Assembly: GCA_916715765.1 (NCBI GenBank)
Contig: CAKAPG010000002.1
Location: 89,191 to 153,190 of the forward strand
Direction: 5' to 3'
From: an uncultured Atopobium sp.
GTDB lineage: Bacteria > Actinomycetota > Coriobacteriia > Coriobacteriales > Atopobiaceae
DNA: 64,000 nt
Positions within the stretch are counted from its first letter, which is position 1, and every line of letters begins with the position of its first letter. The position numbers and the translations under genes are program-made. The notes under the pieces were generated by a model, which was given only the letters and a program-made list of their open reading frames with translations, had not been told where the DNA came from and did no database searches. Positions 53,171 to 64,000 of the stretch are shown piece after piece.

Positions 53171-53633
53171 TAAAGACGATCAAGACAGAAAAGTAGAGGG
53201 CTATACCAGGGCACTCCTGGAGGCTGGCCGCGCAGAGGGTCGTGCAACTGCAGACCTTGTACAGGTGCAGCACGCAAAGAAGTTCTCTCCAGAAGTTCTT
53301 GAGACTCTTGGTGCTATGCAGGCGAGTGAGGATGTCAACCTTATCAATGATGTTGCCGCTACGTTCCAGGAGCTTCTTGAAGAAGAAGACAAGACACTTA
53401 CAGTAACGGTAACTACTACAATGCCTCTTGATGATGAGTTACGTGCAAAGGTCACCGAGAAGCTCGAGAAGAACTTCAATACTCAGGTGTATCTTATTGA
53501 GCGTGTTAATCCCAAGATTTTGGGCGGCATTGTAGTTGAGGCACGTGATCATCGTTATGATGCATCGGTAAAGACACAGCTCACTCACATTAAGAGTAGG
53601 CTCTCTTCAGATCACGTTGAAAGTGAATTGTAA
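53160..53633 (+). CDS. atpH: ATP synthase F1 subunit delta
   Basis: Delta links the F1 head to the b stator. The 157-residue protein has the N-terminal helical domain ([17 protein letters not shown]). The conserved C-terminal region has [20 protein letters not shown], then [20 protein letters not shown] near 120-139, the family's GG(I/L)VV...D..YD block. It is about 20 residues shorter than most, chiefly at the N-terminus. It overlaps atpF by 11 nt and atpA by one base (TAATG). Confidence 0.93.
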   Translation: MSTNKDDQDRKVEGYTRALLEAGRAEGRATADLVQVQHAKKFSPEVLETLGAMQASEDVNLINDVAATFQELLEEEDKTLTVTVTTTMPLDDELRAKVTEKLEKNFNTQVYLIERVNPKILGGIVVEARDHRYDASVKTQLTHIKSRLSSDHVESEL

Positions 53634-55306
53634 TGACTGATAAGACCACTATACAGGAAGGAACGCTGAGCTCAGATGCCGTCATGGCACAGCTTAGAGA
53701 GCGCCTTTCTAAGGTCAATTCAACCGTATCCCAGCAAGAGGTATCTGCTGTTATTGAGGTAGCAGACGGTATTGCTCGTGTTGCTGGTCTACGCAGCGCT
53801 ATGGCAGGCGAGTTGCTGGAGTTCACCAGCTCCGTTACGGGCCACAGCGTATTCGGTCTTGCTCAGAACCTTGATGAAACTTCAGTCGGCGCTGTTTTGT
53901 TCGGCGAAGTTTCTGAGATTAAGGAAGGCGACGAGTGCCGTACAACCGGCCGCGTCATGGATATTCCAGCTGGTTTTGACATGCTTGGTCGTGTTGTTAA
54001 CCCACTGGGCCAGCCTATTGATGGACTTGGCGCTATCCACGCTACACATCGTCGCCCTATTGAGTTCAAGGCTCCTGGCATCATGCAGCGTCAGCCTGTT
54101 TGCGAGCCAGTTCAGACTGGACTTCTGGCAATTGACGCTATGGTTCCTGTCGGCCGTGGTCAGCGTGAGTTGATCATTGGTGACCGTAAGACCGGTAAGA
54201 CCGCTATCGCAATTGACGCAATCGTAAACCAGAAGAACACCGATATGGTTTGTATCTATGTCGCCATCGGTCAGAAGGCGTCTACAGTTGCAAACATCCG
54301 CGAGTCTCTTTCCCGCCATGGTGTTCTTGACAAGACCGTCATTGTTGCAGCTACCGCAGCCGATTCTGCTCCAATGCAGTACATTGCCCCTATGGCAGGC
54401 GCTGCTATTGGTGAGTTCTTTATGTATAACGATAAGGACGGCAAGCCTGCTGACAAAGACCATCCAGGCGGACACGTTCTTGTTGTTTACGATGACCTCT
54501 CTAAGCAGGCAGTTGCATACCGTCAGATGTCACTGACGCTTCATCGTCCACCAGGACGTGAGGCATATCCTGGTGATATTTTCTACCTGCACTCACGCTT
54601 GCTGGAGCGTGCATGTAAGCTCTCCGATGAAAACGGAGCAGGTTCTCTTACCGCACTTCCAATTATTGAGACGCAGGAAGGCGACGTTTCTGCATACATT
54701 CCTACAAACGTCATTTCCATTACAGACGGCCAGATTTATCTGCAGTCTAACCTCTTCTTCCAGGGCCAGCGCCCAGCAGTCGACGTAGGTATTTCTGTAT
54801 CCCGCGTTGGTGGCGACGCTCAGGTCAAGGCAATGAAGCAGGTTGCAGGTACCCTTCGTCTGGACCTTGCAAGTTATCGTGAGAAGCAGGCATTCTCGCA
54901 GTTCGGATCCGACTTGGATGCAACTACGCAGTACCAGCTCAACCACGGTGCTCATATGATGGAGCTTCTCAAGCAGCCACGTTATTCAGCTCTGGACGTA
55001 GTAGACCAGATTTGCGCAATTTACGCTGCAAAAGAGAACTTCATTGATGACGTTGATCTTGAGAACGTTGCTCTCTTCCGTGATGGCCTTGCTCAGTACA
55101 TGAGTGAGTATCACCCACAGCTCCGCAACTCTCTGCGCAACGGAAAGATTTCTGATGAGCAGGCAGAGCGCTTGAGTGATCACATTAAGCACTTCAAGGC
55201 TAAGTTCTTGGAAGAGCATCCAAACAAGGTTGTGGATGAGGCAGAAGCTAATTCAGACACACCAGGCTCTTTTGACGCAGTAACCCAAGGTTCATTGCAG
55301 GAGTAA
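53633..55306 (+). CDS. atpA: ATP synthase F1 subunit alpha
   Basis: The 557-residue non-catalytic nucleotide-binding subunit has the P-loop [13 protein letters not shown] (from about 183). The conserved Arg-finger region lies within [18 protein letters not shown], and [21 protein letters not shown] is the beta-interface block. The C-terminal tail beyond residue 530 is an extra acidic stretch ([18 protein letters not shown]) of about 25 residues, longer than usual. The start overlaps the atpH stop. The central place in atpBEFHAGDC is standard. Confidence 0.97.
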   Translation: MTDKTTIQEGTLSSDAVMAQLRERLSKVNSTVSQQEVSAVIEVADGIARVAGLRSAMAGELLEFTSSVTGHSVFGLAQNLDETSVGAVLFGEVSEIKEGDECRTTGRVMDIPAGFDMLGRVVNPLGQPIDGLGAIHATHRRPIEFKAPGIMQRQPVCEPVQTGLLAIDAMVPVGRGQRELIIGDRKTGKTAIAIDAIVNQKNTDMVCIYVAIGQKASTVANIRESLSRHGVLDKTVIVAATAADSAPMQYIAPMAGAAIGEFFMYNDKDGKPADKDHPGGHVLVVYDDLSKQAVAYRQMSLTLHRPPGREAYPGDIFYLHSRLLERACKLSDENGAGSLTALPIIETQEGDVSAYIPTNVISITDGQIYLQSNLFFQGQRPAVDVGISVSRVGGDAQVKAMKQVAGTLRLDLASYREKQAFSQFGSDLDATTQYQLNHGAHMMELLKQPRYSALDVVDQICAIYAAKENFIDDVDLENVALFRDGLAQYMSEYHPQLRNSLRNGKISDEQAERLSDHIKHFKAKFLEEHPNKVVDEAEANSDTPGSFDAVTQGSLQE

Positions 55307-55312
55307 TTATCA

Positions 55313-57711
<2,399 letters not shown>

Positions 57712-57719
57712 GATTTCTC

Positions 57720-58139
57720 ATGGCTGAGTTGACTTGTCAGTTTGTCAGACCAGATAAGCTCCTTTACGAAGGAACCGTTGAAAGTCTGATTCTTGCTTCA
57801 GCAGATGGAGAGTATGGTGTGTGGCCAGGCCACGCACCAGAAATCATTGCGCTTGGCGATGGTGTTGTAAGACTGCACATGCCTCATCCAGAGAATGAAG
57901 AATCTATGACCAAGATAGTGATTTCTGGTGGATACGCAGAAATCGATCCAACAGGAGTCATTATCTTGGCAGATCATGCTCGTCGCGTTGATGACATTGA
58001 TGCAGATGTTGTGCGCGAGACAAGAGATGACGTTATTGACCAGATGCTTTCTCTTCCAGAAGACGATAATCGTCGTGCCTACTACGAAAAAAAGATAGAC
58101 TGGTGTAATCTACTTCTGAAGCAAGTGGTTGAGGAGTAA
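57720..58139 (+). CDS. atpC: ATP synthase F1 subunit epsilon
   Basis: Epsilon regulates rotation and ATP hydrolysis. The 139-residue protein has the N-terminal beta-sandwich (CQFVRPDKLLYEGTVESLIL, GEYGVWPGHAPEIIALGDG), with the family block GGYAEIDPTGVIILADHA near 76-93. A helical C-terminal domain follows (DVVRETRDDVIDQML). It ends the ATP synthase genes. murA begins 29 nt later without a terminator, so read-through is likely. Confidence 0.93.
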   Translation: MAELTCQFVRPDKLLYEGTVESLILASADGEYGVWPGHAPEIIALGDGVVRLHMPHPENEESMTKIVISGGYAEIDPTGVIILADHARRVDDIDADVVRETRDDVIDQMLSLPEDDNRRAYYEKKIDWCNLLLKQVVEE

Positions 58140-58168
58140 AATTCTCTCACTGTCGTTTTCGGAGGTTT

Positions 58169-59452
58169 ATGGACGTCATAAAAGTAGTAGGTGGCCATTC
58201 TGTCACAGGAGAGGTCACTGTAGAGGGTGCAAAAAACTCTGCCCTCAAATTGATGGCTGCGACCATCATGGCCCCTGGCGTTACTACGCTCACTAACGTT
58301 CCTAATATTGCAGACGTTCACGTCATGGGCAAGGTGCTCAAGACGTTAGGCGCTCGCATTGAAGTCGTTGGTCTTCACGAGCTTAAAATTGATACCACAG
58401 ATATTACAAGCTGGGAGACTCCTTACAGCCTTGTTGCGCAGATGCGTGCTTCAACTGCTGTTTTGGGTCCCCTTATTTCGCGTTTTGGTAAGGCCGTTGT
58501 GGCAATGCCTGGCGGTTGTAATATTGGTGCGCGCAAAATTGACATGCACATCCTGGGTCTTGAGGCCTTGGGTGTTGAATTTAAGGTTGAGCACGGCAAT
58601 ATTCACGCAAGCGCTCCTCGCGGCATAACCGGCGAGACCGTTTCTCTGGCCTTTGCTTCCGTTGGTGCAACAGAGAACCTGATGATGGCATCAGTTTTTG
58701 CCAAGGGTGTAACGGTCATTGATAACGCAGCTCGTGAGCCAGAAATTGTTGACCTTGCTAATATGCTCAACAAAATGGGCGCCAACATTCAGGGTGCTGG
58801 ATCTCCTGTTATTGAGATTCACGGCGTCACAGAGCTGCATCCTGTTGAGCATGAAGTTGTTGGCGACCGCATTGAGGCTGGTACCTTCCTGGCTATTGGT
58901 GCGCTTACTGGTGAGCCTATTACTGTTCACGGTTTTGAGCCAAATCACCTTGGTCTGGTACTTAAAAAGTACGAGCAGATGGGCATTACCATCGAGACTG
59001 GAGATAGGTGGGCAAGGGCTTCTCGCCAGCAAGATCTTAAAGCTATCGATATCCAGACGCTGCCGTTCCCAGGTTTCCCAACAGACATGCAGGCACAGAC
59101 TATGACGCTGCTTGCTCTGGCTAAGGGTACCTGCATTATCACGGAAAACGTATTTGAAAACCGCTTTATGTTGGCATCCGAGCTTTCCCGTATGGGAGCA
59201 GACATCACCATCGAGGGCCATCACGCTATTGTTCGCGGCGTCTCCGGCTTTGAGGGGGCACAGGTCAAGTCACCAGATCTTCGTGGTGGCGCCGCGCTTG
59301 TTATGGCTGGTCTTGTGGCCGAGGGAGAAACAATCGTTTCTGCCATCCATCACATTGACCGCGGTTACGAGGGATTTGTCGAGAAACTCGTCGCGTTGGG
59401 AGCAGATGCTCAGCGCACCACCATTCCAGACGACGACTTTATCGAAGGATAG
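58169..59452 (+). CDS. murA: UDP-N-acetylglucosamine 1-carboxyvinyltransferase
   Basis: MurA makes the first committed step of peptidoglycan synthesis, moving enolpyruvate from PEP to UDP-GlcNAc. The 427-residue protein has the [18 protein letters not shown] start (Lys-Asn pocket). The catalytic loop [16 protein letters not shown] keeps the reactive Cys (Cys117) targeted by fosfomycin. It also has the domain-repeat signatures [10 protein letters not shown] and [17 protein letters not shown]. Cys rather than Asp predicts fosfomycin sensitivity of this enzyme. murA directly after atpC is the actinobacterial arrangement; the LCP gene follows 3 nt later. Confidence 0.97.
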   Translation: MDVIKVVGGHSVTGEVTVEGAKNSALKLMAATIMAPGVTTLTNVPNIADVHVMGKVLKTLGARIEVVGLHELKIDTTDITSWETPYSLVAQMRASTAVLGPLISRFGKAVVAMPGGCNIGARKIDMHILGLEALGVEFKVEHGNIHASAPRGITGETVSLAFASVGATENLMMASVFAKGVTVIDNAAREPEIVDLANMLNKMGANIQGAGSPVIEIHGVTELHPVEHEVVGDRIEAGTFLAIGALTGEPITVHGFEPNHLGLVLKKYEQMGITIETGDRWARASRQQDLKAIDIQTLPFPGFPTDMQAQTMTLLALAKGTCIITENVFENRFMLASELSRMGADITIEGHHAIVRGVSGFEGAQVKSPDLRGGAALVMAGLVAEGETIVSAIHHIDRGYEGFVEKLVALGADAQRTTIPDDDFIEG

Positions 59453-59455
59453 TTT

Positions 59456-60679
59456 GTGTCAACTAAACCAAAGCATGCAAAACTGCTCGACAACGGGGAC
59501 TCACAGGGCGATTCGGCTGACGCTGCACAAAATTCCGCTACGGGAAGTACCCAAGGTACTGCACCAAGCGCTGCGGCCAATACGTCGCAGAACGCTGCGG
59601 TTAGCAACTCTCCTTTTAGCCGCACGCAGGCTGAGGGCTACCACAAGCGCCGCAAGCGTGTCTTCAGAAAGCAGATGGTAGTCAGGTCGCTTCTGGGCGT
59701 TCTTGCTGCTGTTTTTGTTGCCGCTGTGGTGGGCGCAGGTATCTGGTATGCAAGCGTTCAGGCGCAGCTCAATAACTCGCAGGTCATTACTGCTGAGCTT
59801 CGTCAGACGCTTCAGGAGCCTTCCGCACCAAGCGACCCCTATTATATGCTGCTCCTAGGTACCGACGGTAGACCCGGCGAGACTGAATATCGTGCGGATT
59901 CCATTATTTTGGCGCGCGTTGACCCTATTCATAAGCGTGTGACCATGCTTTCTATTCCACGAGATACCCGTGTCTTGTGGAAGGGTTCTTACATGAAGAT
60001 TAACGCCGTCCACTACTATGACGGCGCAAATGGCATGGTACAAGCCGTAAATGAACTGTGCGGCGTACATATTGCGCACTACGCAGAGGTCAATTTTGAT
60101 GGTCTTGCAGGCATTACAGATGCTCTTGGTGGCGTAACCGTAAACGTTGAGCAATACATGCGCGATACAGAGAACTTCAGCGACGTCGTTGAGCTTTACC
60201 CTGGCGTTCAGAAACTGAACGGTGCCCAGGCACTCTTCTTTACTCGTGTTCGCTACGCTTTTGCAGATAGCGATTACACCCGCATGCGCCATCAGAGAAC
60301 CTTCATTAAGGCTATGATTGCTCAGATTCTGAATACAGGAGACCCTGTAGCCATTGCAAATATTGTCAATTCAACGGCAAGCATGGTTATTACCGATCTC
60401 TCTGTTTCAAACATTATTTCTCTGGGCACTCAGATGATTGGCATGAACACTGATAAGGATATCTATACGGCATATGTACCATCTGAGGGAACAGAAATTG
60501 ATGGTCAGTCGTATGTTATTGCAGACAAAGACGCACTTGCAAAGATGATGAAAGTTATCGAAGCAGGAGACGATCCGTCTAGCTTAAACGGTCAAACAGA
60601 TGCTGAAGCAAATGCCGAAGCTGCCGAGAAAAGCTCAGAAGAGTCCTCAGAATCTTCAAACAGCTCTTCTCGCCAGTAA
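59456..60679 (+). CDS. LytR-CpsA-Psr (LCP) family cell-wall ligase
   Basis: LCP enzymes transfer glycopolymers such as teichoic acids or capsule from a lipid carrier to peptidoglycan. The 407-residue protein has a disordered Ser/Ala/Asn-rich cytoplasmic N-terminus, one membrane helix (about 78-100) and the extracellular LCP domain. That domain shows the conserved LLGTDGRPGETEYRADSIIL, SIPRDTRV and FFTRVRYAFADSDYTRMRHQR blocks (residues binding the polyprenyl phosphate). The C-terminal tail is low-complexity acidic/Ser-rich. The GTG start is 3 nt after murA, so the two are coupled. Confidence 0.94.
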   Translation: MSTKPKHAKLLDNGDSQGDSADAAQNSATGSTQGTAPSAAANTSQNAAVSNSPFSRTQAEGYHKRRKRVFRKQMVVRSLLGVLAAVFVAAVVGAGIWYASVQAQLNNSQVITAELRQTLQEPSAPSDPYYMLLLGTDGRPGETEYRADSIILARVDPIHKRVTMLSIPRDTRVLWKGSYMKINAVHYYDGANGMVQAVNELCGVHIAHYAEVNFDGLAGITDALGGVTVNVEQYMRDTENFSDVVELYPGVQKLNGAQALFFTRVRYAFADSDYTRMRHQRTFIKAMIAQILNTGDPVAIANIVNSTASMVITDLSVSNIISLGTQMIGMNTDKDIYTAYVPSEGTEIDGQSYVIADKDALAKMMKVIEAGDDPSSLNGQTDAEANAEAAEKSSEESSESSNSSSRQ

Positions 60680-60787
60680 ACCTTAGCGGCGTTTTTGGGT
60701 ATCATTCAAGTGTTAGAAATATTTTCGTTGCATAGCGCAACTGATTTTGCATGAAAAAGACTGCCAAGCAGTCGTCGGAGGAGAGTT

Positions 60788-61216
60788 ATGGCCAACGATA
60801 ACGTACAAAACGACCACACGCTGACAAAAGCCGGCGAGGACTACCTTGAGGCAATTTATCGAATTGCACTTGAACAGCCAGATGACGATAAGAGCGTCCG
60901 CTCCGTTGACATTGCTGAGTGTCTCGATGTTTCCAAGGCAAGCGTCAACAAGGCACTGTCCCAGCTTAAAGAGCAGGACATGGTTGAGCAGAGTCGTTAC
61001 GGTCGTGTCACGCTGACCAAAGAAGGCGAGGCAAACGCCCGCACCACGTGGCGAGCTCACCGTGCACTCCGCACCTTCCTTGAAGAGGATCTGGGCGTAG
61101 ACACAGAGACTGCAGATGCAGAAGCTTGCCTTATGGAGCATTCACTTTCTGTAGACACGCTGGCTAAGCTCATCACCTTCCTTGAGAAGCGTGGAATTGA
61201 GATTCCAAGCAAGTAG
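60788..61216 (+). CDS. DtxR/MntR-family metal-dependent repressor
   Basis: The 142-residue protein has the DtxR-type winged helix (LTKAGEDYLEAIYRIAL, SVRSVDIAECLDVSKASVNKALSQLKEQDMVE in blocks). The dimerisation and metal region has THRTFLEEDLGV-type sequence (AHRALRTFLEEDLGVD) and EACLMEHSLS. There is no C-terminal SH3-like domain, as in MntR. Such proteins repress iron or manganese uptake genes when metal is bound. The residues corresponding to the primary metal site are incomplete by eye (EACLMEH contains Glu and His), so the metal is uncertain. The ATG follows GGAGGAGAGTT. A repeat array follows the stop. Confidence 0.87.
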   Translation: MANDNVQNDHTLTKAGEDYLEAIYRIALEQPDDDKSVRSVDIAECLDVSKASVNKALSQLKEQDMVEQSRYGRVTLTKEGEANARTTWRAHRALRTFLEEDLGVDTETADAEACLMEHSLSVDTLAKLITFLEKRGIEIPSK

Positions 61217-61220
61217 CTTA

Positions 61221-61303
61221 CTTGGACGCTTGCGTAAACGAGGCGTTTACGCAACTAGGCGCTTACGCAAACTGAGTGCTTATGCAATTGGACACTTACG
61301 CAA
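61221..61303. repeat. Five degenerate tandem repeats of 16-17 bp
   Basis: Units at 61221, 61238, 61255, 61271 and 61288 share the core GCTTACGCAA with changes (TTGGACGCTTGCGTAA, ACGAGGCGTTTACGCAA, CTAGGCGCTTACGCAA, ACTGAGTGCTTATGCAA, TTGGACACTTACGCAA). The array begins 5 nt after the DtxR-family stop codon and lies about 100 nt upstream of galU. No ORF covers it. Confidence 0.9.
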
Positions 61304-61402
61304 GCGTTTGTCATTTGAGTTTATCGGCGGCAAAACCGCCATTCTAAAAAGCGCACGTTAGGTGTGCAGAGCCAACAGGGCTCATAGGTGAAAGGTAAAC
61401 AC

Positions 61403-62296
61403 ATGAAGGCAATTATCCCAGCAGCAGGTCTAGGTACGCGTTTTCTACCTGCAACAAAGGTAACCCCTAAAGAGCTGTTGCCTGTTTTGGATAAGCCCGT
61501 TATTCAGTACGTAGTAGAAGAGGCTCTTGAGCCAGAAGAGGTCGATGAGGTAATCATCATCAATTCTCGCGAGAAGCCACAGATTGAAAACTACTTCGCT
61601 GAAGATCAGAAGTTTGAAGCCGATCTTTCTTCTCGTGGAAAGCAAGACCTTGCCGATAAGGTCCATGCAGCTTCTGCGCTTCCTGTTTCCTTTACCTATC
61701 AGGACAATCCTCGCGGCCTTGGTCATGCGGTGCTGTGTGCTGCAGACGGCGTAGGCGACCAGCCATTCTTTGTTCTTCTCGGCGATTACTTTGTTCCAGA
61801 CCGCCAGATGTGCATCCGTATGGCAGAGATTTCCAAGCAGCACAACGGCGCGTCCGTTATTGCAGTTGCTCCAGTCCCTGCAGATCAGGTGAATCGCTAC
61901 GGCATCATCGCGGGCGAGTGCATCTCTTCTCCATCAGATAACGCTGAGGGCGAGGGTGCTATTTGGAAAGTAACCGGCCTTGTCGAGAAACCCCGTCCAG
62001 AGGACGCGCCTTCTCACCTGTTTATTGTTGGCCGTTACCTGCTTTCTCCAAAGATTATGGAGCTCCTGGCAACTCAGGGTCCTGGCGCTGGCAACGAGAT
62101 TCAGCTGACAGATGCAATGGAGCGCCTGCTTGCTGAGGAAGAAATGTATGCGCTGGTAATCGACCCAGAAGAGGGCTGCGATACTGGTACTCCTGCAGCT
62201 TGGGCAGCAACTAATGCACGCATGGCACTCTCTGATCAGAGTTCTGCAGCAGCATTTAAAGAGGCGCTCGGCAGCTATGCCAACCGCATTGGATAA
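61403..62296 (+). CDS. galU: UTP-glucose-1-phosphate uridylyltransferase
   Basis: GalU makes UDP-glucose, the donor for glycolipids and cell-surface polysaccharides. The 297-residue protein has the nucleotide-binding IPAAGLGTRFLPATKVTPKE, QYVVEEALE, YQDNPRGLGHAVLCA, FVLLGDYFVP and GLVEKPRPEDAPS blocks. An in-frame GTG at 61388 exists; I chose the ATG at 61403 because it gives the family start MKAIIPAAG and has AGGTGAAAGG upstream. The 3' end overlaps the phosphohexomutase gene by 20 nt, so the two enzymes that turn glucose 6-phosphate into UDP-glucose are probably made together. Confidence 0.95.
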   Translation: MKAIIPAAGLGTRFLPATKVTPKELLPVLDKPVIQYVVEEALEPEEVDEVIIINSREKPQIENYFAEDQKFEADLSSRGKQDLADKVHAASALPVSFTYQDNPRGLGHAVLCAADGVGDQPFFVLLGDYFVPDRQMCIRMAEISKQHNGASVIAVAPVPADQVNRYGIIAGECISSPSDNAEGEGAIWKVTGLVEKPRPEDAPSHLFIVGRYLLSPKIMELLATQGPGAGNEIQLTDAMERLLAEEEMYALVIDPEEGCDTGTPAAWAATNARMALSDQSSAAAFKEALGSYANRIG

Positions 62297-63692
62297 AAGA
62301 CCTGACATACTCCGTTTTGGCAGCGATGGCTGGCAAGCCCGCTATGATAAAAGCTTTACCAGGGATAATGTAGTTAGACTTGCAGAGGCCCTTGGTACTG
62401 TTTGGTCACAGGAGCTGCCTGGCGGCACTGTGTTTGTTGGTTTTGACACGCGCTTTGAGGCGGATTCGTCTGCCCTCGAGGCTGCAGCGACACTGGCCTC
62501 CTTTGGCCTTGACGTGCGCGTTTCCGAGACGTTTTGCCCCACGCCATCTATTTGCTGGGCTTGTGCGCAGCATAAAAATGTAGCTGGCGGCCTTATCATT
62601 TCTGCAACTGAGCTTTCCTGCGAATATTGCGGCATGATTATTCGTGCTGCTAACGGTGGCCCAGTTTCGCGCGATTTTCTTCAGCGCGTAGAATCTGCAA
62701 CACCGCTGGAGCCAACAGACCAGCGTGGAACTTTTACCACAACAGATATTGTGACGCCTTATAAGCGTGCACTTCTTGATCAGATCAATGTGCCTGTTAT
62801 CAAAAAGCTGCGTCCTAGTGTGGTAGTTGACCCTATGTATGGCGCAGCAACAGACCTGCTTGCTGACGTGCTTTCATCCGCGGGATGCGTCGTTCATCAA
62901 ATGCATCAAGGTCCTGTTAGGGATTTTGGCGGCATCCATCCACAACCAGCAGATCCTTGGGCTGATGAATGCTCTTCGATGGTGGTAAGCCGCCATGCAC
63001 AGCTGGGCCTCTTGGTTGATTGTGATGGAGACCGTGCTGCTGCTGTAGATGAGACCGGCCGACTTCTTAGTCCACACGAGCTTATCCCGCTTATTACTCG
63101 CCATCTTGTACAAAATCGCAAGCAAACCGGTCGAGTTGTTTCTACGTTAACTTGTTCCGCAACGGTATCCAGGCAAGCAGCTCATCTTGGACTGGAATCT
63201 GCAAGCGTGCCCGTCGGATTTGCTCGACTCTATTCAGAGATCGAACAAGGAGACGTTCTTCTCGCCGCAGAGGAGTACGGCGGAATCTGTATTCCAAGTC
63301 ACCTGTTGGAGCGAGACGGCCTGCTTGTGGCCCTGCTCGTCGTGGAAATGCTTGCGTACACCCGTAAATCACTCGCTCAGCTTGTTGCTGAGGATGAGGC
63401 TGAGCTGGGTCGCATGTGCTATAGCAGGCGAGGAGTACGACTTGATGCCGCAGCTACACAAGCATTTAGGAACATCCTTCCAGGCCTTAATCCAGAAAAC
63501 GTCGCAGGTAAAGTTCCTGTATCGGTAAGTCATGCCGATGGCCTTAAACTTCAATTTAAAGATGATTCTTGGGTGCTTATTCGTCCATCTCGTATGGATG
63601 CCCTGGTACGCGTGTATTCTGAGGCCGCTAACGAGACACTGCGCGATCAGCTCCTTGACGCAGCTTGCCAGATTGTAAAAGACGAGATTTAG
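62277..63692 (+). CDS. Divergent phosphoglucomutase/phosphomannomutase-family protein
   Basis: The 471-residue protein has the four-domain layout of alpha-D-phosphohexomutases: FGSDGWQARY at the start, FVGFDTRFEAD, the metal loop DCDGDR (248-253) and the sugar loop EEYGG (332-336, usually EESGG). The phosphate loop near the end is RPSRMDALVRVY (usually RPSGTEP). The catalytic loop, normally TASHNP with a phosphoserine, reads SATELS, so Thr111 stands in for the Ser and His/Asn/Pro are lost. The start at 62277 is inside galU behind GAGGCG. The galU link suggests glucose 1-phosphate supply, but activity is uncertain. Confidence 0.88.
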   Translation: MPTALDKRPDILRFGSDGWQARYDKSFTRDNVVRLAEALGTVWSQELPGGTVFVGFDTRFEADSSALEAAATLASFGLDVRVSETFCPTPSICWACAQHKNVAGGLIISATELSCEYCGMIIRAANGGPVSRDFLQRVESATPLEPTDQRGTFTTTDIVTPYKRALLDQINVPVIKKLRPSVVVDPMYGAATDLLADVLSSAGCVVHQMHQGPVRDFGGIHPQPADPWADECSSMVVSRHAQLGLLVDCDGDRAAAVDETGRLLSPHELIPLITRHLVQNRKQTGRVVSTLTCSATVSRQAAHLGLESASVPVGFARLYSEIEQGDVLLAAEEYGGICIPSHLLERDGLLVALLVVEMLAYTRKSLAQLVAEDEAELGRMCYSRRGVRLDAAATQAFRNILPGLNPENVAGKVPVSVSHADGLKLQFKDDSWVLIRPSRMDALVRVYSEAANETLRDQLLDAACQIVKDEI

Positions 63693-63717
63693 TCCAAACA
63701 AAGCGTGTCGAGAAGAC
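63693..63717. other. Short spacer after the phosphohexomutase gene
   Basis: 25 nt with no feature of its own before the repeat array begins. Confidence 0.4.
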
Positions 63718-63878
63718 CGTTTAAAAGGCGGTATAAAAAGACGTCGTAAAAGGCAGCGTAAAAAGACAACACCAAGAACGCGCAAAAAGGCAACGTCAAA
63801 AGACAACGTCAAAAACGCGTAAAACTCGCACAAAGATAATGCCAAAAATGCGTAAAAAACTAACGCAAAAAGACAACA
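63718..63878. repeat. Degenerate 11-14 bp tandem-repeat array (about 13 units)
   Basis: Units follow the pattern CG-N-(N)-AAAAA-G-N-C-A-A. Examples are CGTAAAAAGACAA, CGCAAAAAGGCAA, CGTCAAAAGACAA, CGTCAAAAACG and CGCAAAAAGACAA. The array is purine-rich on the plus strand, has no credible reading frame and ends about 120 nt before the window edge. Confidence 0.85.
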
Positions 63879-64000
63879 CTATATATAGATGAAAAATAAG
63901 GGATTACCACAAGGATATATACGTAGTTTAATGAGTAGAATACTTCTCAGTTCACTAAAGACTACGAATTGTGTAGAAATTGTGGAGGAATTAAGAAGAT
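63879..64000 (+). promoter_or_regulatory. Probable promoter and ribosome-binding region of a gene beyond the right edge
   Basis: GTGGAGGAATT (about 63980-63990) is a strong ribosome-binding site with an expected start codon at or just past the last base. TAGAATAC near 63935-63942 could be a -10 box. Confidence 0.5.

Noticed and set aside
61221..61303. CRISPR array
   Set aside because: Units are 16-17 bp, degenerate and contiguous with no unique spacers, and no cas gene is present.

Overview
The window looks like a chromosomal segment of a low-to-moderate GC member of the Coriobacteriia (Actinomycetota), most likely the Atopobiaceae (Atopobium/Lancefieldella/Olsenella group). The reasons are: an actinobacterial-type kinase/FHA/phosphatase/SEDS-PBP cell-wall operon; an atp operon followed directly by murA; MurT with a GatD-like partner; a pyruvate:ferredoxin oxidoreductase and mannose-family PTS typical of a fermentative anaerobe; and many GTG/TTG starts behind strong AGGAGG-like sites. 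No sequence search was possible, so the taxon is an inference. No prophage, CRISPR array, rRNA or complete insertion sequence was seen.

Layout. 1-2.1 kb: the N-terminal part of a secreted thioester/SpaA-fold adhesin (cut by the left edge), a Fur-family regulator and a structured spacer with a possible small ORF. 2.1-10.4 kb: tRNA-Gly, an M29 aminopeptidase, tRNA-Lys, purB, a Tat lipoprotein, an OmpR-type two-component pair, purC, a membrane protein and tRNA-Arg. 10.9-20.4 kb (minus strand): a six-gene operon in transcription order kinase with polytopic membrane domain - fhaA - fhaB - PP2C phosphatase - fused SEDS/penicillin-binding protein - PASTA kinase. It is the counterpart of the pknAB-pbpA-rodA-pstP-fhaBA cluster of other Actinobacteria, but here the glycan polymerase and transpeptidase are one polypeptide. 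20.5-24.7 kb: tRNA-Leu, small membrane protein, serS, a small gene behind a 28-bp perfect palindrome, tRNA-Arg, tRNA-Ser, glutamyl-Q tRNA(Asp) synthetase and a GNAT acetyltransferase. 24.8-33.4 kb: purH, an unknown gene, nifJ, murT and a GatD-like gene that lacks the amidotransferase catalytic residues. 33.5-40.3 kb: a QueT-type transporter, LytS/LytTR two-component pair, YfcE-like phosphodiesterase, PAP2 phosphatase, thioredoxin, an unknown gene and pgi. 40.8-43.5 kb: a mannose-family PTS operon (IIA, IIB, IIC, IID). 43.5-50.9 kb: small membrane protein, SRP RNA, DedA protein, an acidic single-pass protein, prfA-prmC-tsaC-like, rpiB and upp. 51.4-60.7 kb: atpBEFHAGDC, murA and an LCP-family cell-wall ligase. 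60.8-63.7 kb: a DtxR-family regulator, galU and a divergent phosphohexomutase. The last 300 bases hold a degenerate short-period repeat array and the ribosome-binding region of a gene beyond the edge.

How the genes fit together. Several loci concern envelope growth: the kinase/phosphatase operon, murA, MurT/GatD-like, the LCP protein, PAP2, and galU with the hexomutase. Energy and carbon genes (mannose-type PTS, pgi, nifJ, F-type ATP synthase) fit sugar fermentation. The GluQ-type synthetase and the QueT transporter both belong to queuosine metabolism.

The most unusual signals are the SEDS-PBP fusion, the catalytically stripped GatD homologue, a phosphohexomutase with Thr where the phosphoserine should be, an ATP synthase b subunit with a signal peptide, three separate degenerate tandem-repeat arrays in spacers, and about 23 copies of the octamer TTCTCGCC in all coding frames and in spacers.
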